Shown here in pieces: positions 43,972 to 50,783 of a stretch of 50,783 nucleotides of DNA. The translations under genes and the position numbers were made by a program. The DNA is from Saccharofermentans sp. GTDB taxonomy: Bacteria; Bacillota; Clostridia; Saccharofermentanales; Saccharofermentanaceae. The notes beneath the pieces are model-generated. The model was not told where the DNA came from and did no database searches. It saw only the letters and a list, made by a program, of their open reading frames with translations. Position 1 is the first letter of the stretch. Each line of letters starts with the position of its first letter. Location of the stretch: positions 1-50,783 of the forward strand of contig JAIKWL010000070.1 of the NCBI GenBank assembly GCA_024684815.1, in the 5' to 3' direction.

Positions 43972-46008
43972 ATGGAAAGCAAGAACAAGAGACCTGCTTT
44001 TGCCGGGAATATGAGTTCGGCGCAGAAAAGAAGAAACAGGATAATCAAGGCGAAGGAAGAGCAGTCTGTTTTTCCTCCGACTTTGGCTGATATGGATCCG
44101 AGAGGACCTTTGCAGGTAAAGAACCAGGTCATCGGTATCTTAAGGCAGTCTCCGACAGGCGGTGTAGTTATTCCGGATCCGTCATTCAGGAGCACGGATT
44201 ACGGCGCGATCGAGATCGACAAAAATCATCTGAACGGTGCACCTTTCAATATGGTCGTCGTATGCGAAGTCTTAAATCCCAATTGTGACAGGGGCGACTG
44301 CAGAGGAACTATCACCGAGGTCTTAGGTGATTACGGCAACAACGATGTCAGAATGCTGACGGTATTAAGGCAGTTCGGCCTTTCCCAGACATTCCCTGAA
44401 AGTGTTCTTAAGGAAGTTGAACCTCTGCCGGTAAATCCTGCCCCTGAACTTATCGTAAATGAGATCTCGAAGGGAAGACGTGACAAGAGAGATCTTCTTA
44501 CCATAACGATAGACGGTGAGGATGCCAAAGACCTGGATGATGCCATCTCGATCGAAAAACTCAGAAACGGCAATTTCAGGCTCTATGTCCATATCGCGGA
44601 CGTATCGAATTATGTAAGGGAAGGGACCGCATTGGATTCCGAGGCTTTTTCGAGAGGAACCTCGGTATACCTGGTCGACCGCGTAATCCCGATGCTGCCG
44701 CCGAAGCTTTCAAACGGCCTGTGCAGTCTGAATCCCGATGTTGACAGGCTTGCAATGACTGCTGAAATGCTTGTCGACCGTGAGGGCGGTATATACGGCG
44801 GCGAAGTCTATGAGAGTGTCATAAGATCCGACAGAAGGATGAGCTATAAGGAATGTTACCGGATACTGACTGATCCTCAGCCTGAGGACGATGCCGAGTA
44901 CGGGGATATAATCCCTATGATCATAACGATGAAGGAACTTGCGGAGATCCTTAAGTCCATGCGTGAAAAACGCGGAGCTATCGGCTTTGAGATGCCCGAG
45001 ACCAAGGTCATATTAAATGACGACGGAACGGTAAAGGATGTAATGCCTTATCCGATCAACTTCACAAACGGGATCATTGAGTCCTTCATGATCTGTGCAA
45101 ATGAGTTTATAGCAAAGAAGTTTTTCGACCTTAAGTATCCTTTTGTATATCGTGTCCACGAAGATCCGGATCCGATCAAGATAGCCAGATTCTCTAATAT
45201 AGCAAGATATTTCGGTGCATCCGGAAGGCTTTTCGGAAGGATAAAGCCGCTAGATGTCCAGCGCTTTATGGATACTATCGGCGATAAGACCGCTCTTCCT
45301 GCTTTGAATGAACTTCTGTTGAGATCAATGGCAAAGGCAAGATACTGCTCTGATAATCTGGGGCATTTCGGACTTGCCTCGAAATTCTACTGCCATTTCA
45401 CATCGCCTATCAGACGTTATCCCGACCTTTATATCCACCGCATCATAAAGAGTTATCTTCATGGTGAGAATTCAAGGAGCCACTTTGCGGGACTGGTGGA
45501 TAATGCGGCTGAGCATTCATCTGACATGGAGCGCAATGCCGTAGACGCCGAGCGCGCATCAGACGACATCAAGATCTGCGAATATATGGCAGACAGGATA
45601 GGCGAGCATTATGACGGCGTCATATCCTCCATCATCGATGCGGGATGTTTTGTAAGGCTCGAAAACACGATCGAGGGATTCGTCCCTTTCAGATCTTTAA
45701 GAGACCACTATTTCTTTGATGAACGGTCATACAGGGCGATAGGCGCACACGGAGGCAAGATCCTTTCTATCGGAATGCCTGTTACGGTAGTCGTCGAGAA
45801 AGTTGATACGGAAGAGAACAAGATAGATTTCTCCTTTGAATACGGTTTTGAGGAAGAGCGCGAACCTCGTGCAGCAAAGCCGGGGAAGAGAGTTCCGGCA
45901 GCGAAGAAAGGCAAAAAGGAAAAGGGAGGCGCTTCAAAAGGATTTGCCGGCAAGCCGAAGTCATACGGCGGCAGATCAGGCAGAGGCGGAGGAAGAGGCA
46001 GAAGATGA
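43972..46008 (+). CDS. rnr: Ribonuclease R (RNB family exoribonuclease)
   Basis: A 678-residue 3'-5' exoribonuclease that degrades structured RNA and, with SmpB-tmRNA, faulty mRNA. The catalytic cluster is in EDAKDLDDAIS (about residues 183-193), with cold-shock domains upstream, the RNB core (FTSPIRRYPDLYIHR), and a C-terminal S1 domain (HYDGVISSIIDAGCFVRLE). The tail is very basic and Gly/Arg/Lys-rich (KKGKKEKGGASKG). It is somewhat shorter than typical RNase R (about 710-810), reduced at the N-terminal winged helix. GAGGGAT is 7 bases before the ATG. It overlaps the next gene by 4 bases (ATGA). Confidence 0.95.
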   Translation: MESKNKRPAFAGNMSSAQKRRNRIIKAKEEQSVFPPTLADMDPRGPLQVKNQVIGILRQSPTGGVVIPDPSFRSTDYGAIEIDKNHLNGAPFNMVVVCEVLNPNCDRGDCRGTITEVLGDYGNNDVRMLTVLRQFGLSQTFPESVLKEVEPLPVNPAPELIVNEISKGRRDKRDLLTITIDGEDAKDLDDAISIEKLRNGNFRLYVHIADVSNYVREGTALDSEAFSRGTSVYLVDRVIPMLPPKLSNGLCSLNPDVDRLAMTAEMLVDREGGIYGGEVYESVIRSDRRMSYKECYRILTDPQPEDDAEYGDIIPMIITMKELAEILKSMREKRGAIGFEMPETKVILNDDGTVKDVMPYPINFTNGIIESFMICANEFIAKKFFDLKYPFVYRVHEDPDPIKIARFSNIARYFGASGRLFGRIKPLDVQRFMDTIGDKTALPALNELLLRSMAKARYCSDNLGHFGLASKFYCHFTSPIRRYPDLYIHRIIKSYLHGENSRSHFAGLVDNAAEHSSDMERNAVDAERASDDIKICEYMADRIGEHYDGVISSIIDAGCFVRLENTIEGFVPFRSLRDHYFFDERSYRAIGAHGGKILSIGMPVTVVVEKVDTEENKIDFSFEYGFEEEREPRAAKPGKRVPAAKKGKKEKGGASKGFAGKPKSYGGRSGRGGGRGRR

Positions 46009-46238
46009 AAAGCCTGTTGATCAAAGATACTACAAGAGAAGAACGTGAGAAGATAGTTGCCGAATCGATCGGTTATATCGACGGTAACTGTGACGGATGC
46101 ATGGCAGGCCTCGCCGATATGTATCAGGACTACATTGACGGCAAGCGTGAGATAAAAGATATCAACATGGAATTCCGTGCTCAATATGAGTCAGGTGACG
46201 ACGGTCCGTCCGGAAGATCCTGCGGTTATCAGAACTGA
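46005..46238 (+). CDS. Small conserved Cys-containing protein
   Basis: A 77-residue soluble protein beginning KSLLIKDTTREEREKIVAES, with a CDGCM pair and then MYQDYIDGKREIKDINMEFR. I recall similar short proteins annotated without firm function in Clostridia, but cannot name the family. Two Cys in CxxC and a later Cys near the end suggest metal or redox chemistry, by inference only. It overlaps rnr by 4 bases (ATGA), implying coupled translation with RNase R. Confidence 0.78.
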   Translation: MKSLLIKDTTREEREKIVAESIGYIDGNCDGCMAGLADMYQDYIDGKREIKDINMEFRAQYESGDDGPSGRSCGYQN

Positions 46239-46269
46239 TATTGACGGTGATCGAAACGGAGGTATAGCC

Positions 46270-47091
46270 ATGCGTAAGAAAGTATTGATCTTGGCAGTTG
46301 TATTTGCTGTGTCAGTTTTTTCCAGCGGGTGTTCAGATAAGAAACCTGCCGATCTCACGCCGGAGCGGGAGAATTATATAAAGGAATTGACGAATCTGGG
46401 TGTTTACTCTGAGATCTGTTCCAAATACGGACTTGAACCGTGTGTTACTGTCGATAAGATCACTGCATATGATGATTCACCGAAAGAGTATTATCACATG
46501 ACATTTTATACATCGGGTTCATACTCTGTTTTAACTGATTCGAATGAATTATACAGCGGAACATTTAAGGTAAAGGGACACATCGAATCTCACGGCGCCG
46601 GAACAGACAGTGTGGAGATAACAGAGCCGAAAAACGGTTCATCAGTACTGCCGGAACAAATCATGGTATTGGAAACAACAGACGATACTGTCAAAACAGC
46701 TGAAGAAACGACAGAAACAACGCTTTATCAGCCGTTTTCCGAATATGTCTATGAGAATGCCGGCACGATGGGAACGGTCATTGAAGATATCTATGAATGT
46801 GATATCAACAAAGACGGTCATGCTGAATTATGTTCAACCGTTATTACCGGAAGCGGGATCATATCGTCCCTTATCGTTGTTTACGATGTGCATAACGACA
46901 GGGGTTACATGCTCAATGACAGACTGACTTACGATTACAGCATCATCGGTGCTTCAGAAGATGATATTGCAATATTAAGAAAGGATTATCCGGATGGGAA
47001 TGAATCCTACGGAACCCTTTCAATAGAAGGTGATGAGCTCGTATTTGTCGAGAATGCGGAATACGGAGCAACTGTCCCTGTCGCAAACTGA
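46270..47091 (+). CDS. Lipoprotein with dockerin-like Asp motif
   Basis: A 273-residue lipoprotein; the lipobox is SSGC with the Cys at residue 20. Function unknown. The N-terminal part (about 25-125) resembles small secreted-domain proteins (YHMTFYTSGSYSVLTDSN), a Thr/Glu-rich linker follows at about 150-172, and the C-terminal part contains CDINKDGHAELC, a DxNxDGxxE pattern like EF-hand/integrin-type calcium sites. Start chosen at ATG 46270, 7 bases after GGAGG; the longer frame from 46177 lies inside the previous gene and has no signal. Confidence 0.75.
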   Translation: MRKKVLILAVVFAVSVFSSGCSDKKPADLTPERENYIKELTNLGVYSEICSKYGLEPCVTVDKITAYDDSPKEYYHMTFYTSGSYSVLTDSNELYSGTFKVKGHIESHGAGTDSVEITEPKNGSSVLPEQIMVLETTDDTVKTAEETTETTLYQPFSEYVYENAGTMGTVIEDIYECDINKDGHAELCSTVITGSGIISSLIVVYDVHNDRGYMLNDRLTYDYSIIGASEDDIAILRKDYPDGNESYGTLSIEGDELVFVENAEYGATVPVAN

Positions 47092-47126
47092 TCCGGGGCT
47101 GCATATTATTGCCGTCACGCATTATA

Positions 47127-47156
47127 TTGACAACAAGCTTTTAAATGATGTACTAT
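47127..47156 (+). promoter_or_regulatory. Promoter of the aspS T-box leader
   Basis: A perfect TTGACA (47127-47132) and TACTAT (47151-47156) with 18 bases between. Transcription would begin near 47163, at the 5' edge of T-box stem I. Confidence 0.7.
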
Positions 47157-47162
47157 TACGCA

Positions 47163-47383
47163 TTATGCGATGACGGAGACCCCAGTAGCCACGGTATGTC
47201 GCCTTCAGAGAGCTTTGTCCCCGGGCTGAAAGACAGAGCGGAAAGAGGCCTGCGGCGAATAACAACTCTAACAGCGATCCGGTATAAAGAGATTTCGCTT
47301 GCTTAGCGAAGTAAATCAGGTGGCACCGCGGACATGTTTTGTTCGTCCTGAACTTAAGGAGATTTAAGTTCGGGGCGTTTTTT
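47163..47383 (+). ncRNA. T-box leader of aspS, probable Asn (AAC) specifier
   Basis: Stem I shows AGTA (47184-47187), the distal AGAGAG...GCTGAAAG pattern and the GAA that pairs with AGTA in the loop E motif (47257-47259). The triplet after GAA-T is AAC (47261-47263), followed by A, which is the specifier position; GGAG (47175-47178) pairs with CTCT (47266-47269) below it. Stem III (TTCGCT/AGCGAA) precedes the T-box GGTGGCACCGCG (about 47319-47330), whose TGGC would pair with a tRNA ending GCCA. The terminator is 47344-47383 with GTCCTGAACTTAA against TTTAAGTTCGGGGC and six T. Uncharged tRNA should stabilise the antiterminator and switch aspS on. Confidence 0.93.
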
Positions 47384-47408
47384 GTTTCCCCGAAGAAAGG
47401 ATTGGAAT

Positions 47409-49157
47409 ATGGCTAACCAGTACAGAGACAGGATCATCAGTTCTTTGTCCGAAAAGGATGTGGGAACTGAGCTTCGCGTATGCGGATGGATCGAAAACAT
47501 CAGAGACCACGGCGGCGTATCTTTCATTGATTTGAGAGATATGTACGGCACACTTCAGGTCGTTATGCGTGACACAAGTCTTCTTGACGGACTTGTAAAG
47601 GAGGAGTGCATCTCTATCGAAGGCAAGATCGAGCACAGAGATGAGGAGACATATAATCCCAAGATCGCCACAGGTACGATAGAGCTCGAGGCTCATTCCG
47701 TTGACGTTCTCGGTAAGGTTTACAGCCAGCTTCCTTTCGAGATCATGACATCAAAGGAGATCAGAGAGGATGTAAGGCTTAAGTACCGTTATCTTGACTT
47801 AAGAAACCAGAAGGTCAAGGACAACATAATCTTCAGATCAAATGTAATAGCATTCTTGAGACAGAAGATGACAGAGATGGGATTTCTGGAGATCCAGACA
47901 CCTATCCTTACTTCATCTTCACCTGAAGGTGCAAGAGACTATATCGTTCCTTCCAGAAAGTGGAAGGGCAAGTTCTATGCGCTTCCCCAGGCACCTCAGC
48001 AGTTCAAGCAGCTCCTGATGGTATCGGGTTTTGATAAGTATTTCCAGATTGCTCCCTGCTTCAGAGACGAGGATGCAAGGGCAGACAGATCACCGGGAGA
48101 GTTCTATCAGCTCGATTTCGAGATGTCTTTTGCTACACAGGAAGATGTATTCAGAGCAGGCGAGGAAGTTCTCACGGCTGCATTCGAAAAGTTCGCACCC
48201 GAGGGCGCTCAGGTAACTGCCGCACCTTACCCGGTCATCTCTTATAAGCAGGCTATGCTCGAATTCGGTTCAGACAAGCCTGACTTAAGAAACCCGTTAA
48301 GGATAATCGATGTATCAGAGTTCTTCGAAAGATGCACATTCAAGGCTTTCCACGGAAAGACAGTTCGTGCGATCAATGTTCACGCAAAGCTTTCCAAGGG
48401 CCAGCACGAGAAGATGCTCAAATTCGCTCAGGACGAGCTTGGAATGGGCGGTTTAGGCTACCTCGAAGTCCTCGAAGATATGAGTTACAAGGGGCCTATC
48501 GATAAGTTCATTCCCGATGACATGAAGACAGAACTTAAGGATATGGCAGGTCTTGAAGCCGGCGATACGATCTTCTTCATCGCTGACAACGAGACACGTG
48601 CCAACGAGTGTGCAGGCAAGATCAGAAATGAACTTGGTGCAAGACTTGACCTCATCGAGAAGAACGCTTTCAGATTCTGCTTCGTCAACGACTTCCCGAT
48701 GTATGAATGGGACAATGAGACAAAGAAGTACATCTTCACTCACAATCCTTTCTCCATGCCTCAGGGCGGCCTTGAAGCGCTCAACACAAAGAAGCCCGAA
48801 GAGATCCTCGCTTACCAATACGATATCGTATGCAACGGTATCGAGCTCTCATCCGGCGCTGTAAGAAACCATGACCTCGACATCATGAAGAAGGCATTCG
48901 AGATCGCAGGTTATTCCGAAGAAGAACTTAAGACCAAGTTCGGCGCGCTCTACAGCGCATTCCAGTTCGGTGCTCCTCCGCATGCCGGTATGGCTCCGGG
49001 CGTTGACCGTATGATCATGATCCTCCGTGGCGAAGAGAATATCAGAGAAGTAATCGCATTCCCTATGAACGGTAATGCACAGGACCTTCTCTGCGGCGCT
49101 CCGGGCGAAGTTACAGAACAGCAGCTCAGAGAGACACACATCAAGATCAGACAGTAA
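47409..49157 (+). CDS. aspS: Aspartyl-tRNA synthetase, probably non-discriminating
   Basis: A 582-residue bacterial-type class II synthetase with the N-terminal anticodon-binding OB fold, catalytic core and the GAD insertion. Motifs: FLEIQTPILTSSSPEGARDY, YQIAPCFRDEDARADR-like motif 2, and GAPPHAGMAPGVDRMIM (motif 3). His34 lies in IRDHGG: this position is His in non-discriminating and Leu in E. coli-type discriminating enzymes. The second position cited for that distinction (Gly82 in Pseudomonas) is Glu here. Start ATG 47409 follows AAAGGA; a longer frame from TTG 47382 would begin inside the terminator. It overlaps mtaB by 1 base. Confidence 0.95.
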   Translation: MANQYRDRIISSLSEKDVGTELRVCGWIENIRDHGGVSFIDLRDMYGTLQVVMRDTSLLDGLVKEECISIEGKIEHRDEETYNPKIATGTIELEAHSVDVLGKVYSQLPFEIMTSKEIREDVRLKYRYLDLRNQKVKDNIIFRSNVIAFLRQKMTEMGFLEIQTPILTSSSPEGARDYIVPSRKWKGKFYALPQAPQQFKQLLMVSGFDKYFQIAPCFRDEDARADRSPGEFYQLDFEMSFATQEDVFRAGEEVLTAAFEKFAPEGAQVTAAPYPVISYKQAMLEFGSDKPDLRNPLRIIDVSEFFERCTFKAFHGKTVRAINVHAKLSKGQHEKMLKFAQDELGMGGLGYLEVLEDMSYKGPIDKFIPDDMKTELKDMAGLEAGDTIFFIADNETRANECAGKIRNELGARLDLIEKNAFRFCFVNDFPMYEWDNETKKYIFTHNPFSMPQGGLEALNTKKPEEILAYQYDIVCNGIELSSGAVRNHDLDIMKKAFEIAGYSEEELKTKFGALYSAFQFGAPPHAGMAPGVDRMIMILRGEENIREVIAFPMNGNAQDLLCGAPGEVTEQQLRETHIKIRQ

Positions 49158-50479
49158 TGAAAGTTTATTTCCTGACATTAGGATGCAGAGTTAATCAATA
49201 CGAGACAGATGCCGCAAGGCGTCTGTTTCTTGATAATGGGCACGAAAATGCAGACACTCCCGAAGAGGCTGACGTCTGTATCGTAAACACCTGTTCCGTA
49301 ACAGGCGAAGCCGACAGGAAGTCGTCCCAGATGTTAAGGAGAATGGCCAAGAATAACCCGAATGCGGTTATCGTTGCGATGGGGTGTGCATCAGAGCTTA
49401 AGAACGGTGAAGTGCCTGCTGATATCGTAATCGGTACCAGGGACAAGAACACTGTGGTTACCAAGGTGGAGGAGTTTTTCGCGCACCGCGGAAAGGAACT
49501 TGCTCACAGCGCGTCCCACGTAAGACCTGAAGTCAGCAAATCAGACGAGTACCACGACTTCGGCACAGTCTTATCGCCTGAGGGCACAAGAGCCTTTATC
49601 AAGGTCGAAGACGGCTGCAACAATTTCTGCACATTCTGCGTTATCCCTTACGCCAGAGGAAGAGTCGTAAGCAGGAGCGAAGAGTCATGCATCAGGGAAG
49701 CAGAGTATCTTGTGGAAAACGGCTTTAAGGAGATAATCGTCTCCGGCATCCACCTTTGCTCTTACGGCAAGGATCAGGGCAGGGACATAACTGCACTTCT
49801 GGATCTTTTGAAGAAGATAGATGCAATTTCCGGTCTTGAGAGATTAAGGCTCGGCTCATTAGAACCCAAGTCCATGACCCCTGAATTCATCAGCGGTCTT
49901 AAGGAGCTTAAGCACCTTTGCCCGCACTTCCATCTCTCGCTCCAGTCAGGTTCAGACGCTGTCTTAAAGCGCATGAACAGGAAGTATACGACGGCTGAAT
50001 ACGAGGACAGGGTTAAGGCTTTAAGAGCCGAATTCCCTGACATGTCACTTACGACTGACATCATCACAGGGTTTCCTGAAGAGACTGAAGAAGAGTTCGA
50101 AGAGACCATTGAATATGCTAAAAAGCTTAAGTTTGCCAAGATCCATGTTTTCCCGTATTCGGTAAGGGAAGGCACAAAGGCGGCAGATATGCCCCAGATC
50201 GACATGAGCGTCAGAAAAGCCCGTGCCAAGAGGCTCATTGAGGTGTCAATCAAGCTCGAAGAAGAGTTTGCAGCCTCTATGAAGGGCAAAGAAGCCGAGA
50301 TCCTTATCGAGAAGATAGAAGAGAAGGACGGCAAAACCGTCGCAGAAGGGTATACGGCTAACTACATCAGGACGTTTGCCGAGGCCCGGGACATGACATT
50401 CTCGCGGGGCGATCTCGTAAAAGGGTTCATAACAGGGTCTGAAAATGAAAAGTGCTTTATTGCATTAAATAAAATATAG
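49157..50479 (+). CDS. mtaB: tRNA t6A37 methylthiotransferase MtaB
   Basis: A 440-residue radical SAM enzyme that adds a methylthio group to t6A37 in tRNAs reading ANN codons. The N-terminal UPF0004 domain has the GCRVNQYET motif typical of MtaB rather than MiaB, plus Cys in VNTCSVTGEA and MGCASE for the second cluster. The radical SAM cluster ligands are Cys154, Cys158 and Cys161 (CNNFCTFC). A C-terminal TRAM domain follows (about 375-440). It starts at an ATG overlapping the aspS stop (TAATG), so T-box control reaches it too. No clear terminator follows its stop. Confidence 0.93.
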   Translation: MKVYFLTLGCRVNQYETDAARRLFLDNGHENADTPEEADVCIVNTCSVTGEADRKSSQMLRRMAKNNPNAVIVAMGCASELKNGEVPADIVIGTRDKNTVVTKVEEFFAHRGKELAHSASHVRPEVSKSDEYHDFGTVLSPEGTRAFIKVEDGCNNFCTFCVIPYARGRVVSRSEESCIREAEYLVENGFKEIIVSGIHLCSYGKDQGRDITALLDLLKKIDAISGLERLRLGSLEPKSMTPEFISGLKELKHLCPHFHLSLQSGSDAVLKRMNRKYTTAEYEDRVKALRAEFPDMSLTTDIITGFPEETEEEFEETIEYAKKLKFAKIHVFPYSVREGTKAADMPQIDMSVRKARAKRLIEVSIKLEEEFAASMKGKEAEILIEKIEEKDGKTVAEGYTANYIRTFAEARDMTFSRGDLVKGFITGSENEKCFIALNKI

Positions 50480-50618
50480 CTTTTTGCGCGTTTTTTTACA
50501 TATTTGTTAAAAAATGTGAAAGAAATGTGAAACCTCGAAAATCTTTGAGTTATAATTCTTTTGTATAATTATTTATATGTAAGATTCTCGGTAAATCTCG
50601 AAAAGGGAGGATGCTTAA

Positions 50619-50783
50619 GTGAAGAAGTTTACTAAAGCAATTGCTGTTTTCTGCGCTATGGCAATGACCGTTAGTTTATTCTCAGCAGCTGTATTTGCAG
50701 CAGGTGAGGACAATCAGGACGATCAGAACATAAGCGGAGAAGAGCAACAGGAGCAGGAAGAGCAGCAGGATGCGGAGGAAGAA
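50619..50783 (+). CDS. Secreted Glu/Gln-rich protein (partial)
   Basis: The first 55 codons of a gene cut by the window edge. GTG start with GGGAGG 8 bases upstream. The signal peptide is MKKFTKAIAVFCAMAMTVSL followed by an AxA-type site (VFAAG). The visible mature part is acidic and low complexity (EEQQEQEEQQDAEEE), a spacer as in many surface proteins. Two TATAAT sequences at 50551-50556 and 50564-50569 may be promoters. Function cannot be told. Confidence 0.8.
   Translation, partial: MKKFTKAIAVFCAMAMTVSLFSAAVFAAGEDNQDDQNISGEEQQEQEEQQDAEEE

Noticed and set aside
1..50783. tRNA, rRNA, CRISPR, IS element or prophage genes
   Set aside because: I looked in all spacers and found no cloverleaf pattern, regular spaced repeats, transposase, integrase or phage structural gene.

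Overview
The window looks like chromosome from an anaerobic Clostridia-type member of the Bacillota. The reasons are: strong GGAGG-type ribosome binding sites with frequent GTG and TTG starts; an RNase J; a bifunctional RSH (p)ppGpp enzyme behind recJ; a T-box leader on aspS; a TPP riboswitch ahead of a ThiT-type S component; a secG...rnr neighbourhood; and surface proteins with glucan-binding-type repeats. A rumen or gut relative of the Oscillospirales is my guess, but no marker here fixes genus. I found no rRNA, tRNA, CRISPR array, prophage or insertion sequence.

Layout. 0-7 kb: rpsU, recJ, the RSH gene and, convergent to them, RNase J. 6.9-11.2 kb: an accessory stretch with a secreted SH3/3D-domain protein, a one-helix miniprotein, an ABM-fold enzyme, the remains of a CPBP-type membrane protein, two GNAT acetyltransferases and a zinc-ribbon membrane protein with an acidic Tyr/Asp tail. 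11.2-19 kb: proS with a secreted transglutaminase/LRR protein, then an ABC transporter whose giant permease carries a coiled coil of about 300 residues. 19-24.5 kb: a repeat pair, an AraC regulator, an overlapping three-gene unit (hexapeptide acyltransferase, M24 aminopeptidase, alpha/beta-hydrolase lacking its nucleophile) and a MATE exporter. 24.5-26.2 kb: a TPP riboswitch controlling one gene that joins a ThiT-like thiamine S component to a complete aquaporin; this is the most unusual object in the window. 26.2-34.7 kb: a diguanylate cyclase, a metF / MetH-activation / metH operon, and a divergent BtuFCD-like ABC importer that probably brings in corrinoid for MetH. 34.8-41.2 kb: an EIIC-like membrane protein, an ABC exporter and a SERCA-like Ca2+ ATPase. 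41.2-47.1 kb: secG and rnr separated by a large surface protein, then a small Cys protein and a lipoprotein. 47.1-50.8 kb: promoter, T-box, aspS, mtaB, and the start of a secreted Glu/Gln-rich protein.

Two themes link genes. First, one-carbon and cofactor economy: MetF makes methyl-tetrahydrofolate, MetH uses it with B12, a separate protein reactivates MetH, and the adjacent importer fits B12 uptake; thiamine uptake is under TPP control nearby. Second, translation and RNA: RpsU, ProS, AspRS, MtaB, RNase J, RNase R and (p)ppGpp synthesis. The T-box on aspS appears to read an Asn codon and the AspRS carries the His associated with non-discriminating enzymes, so Asn-tRNA is probably made by transamidation in this organism. 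All functions are read from sequence and remembered family features; no searches were run.
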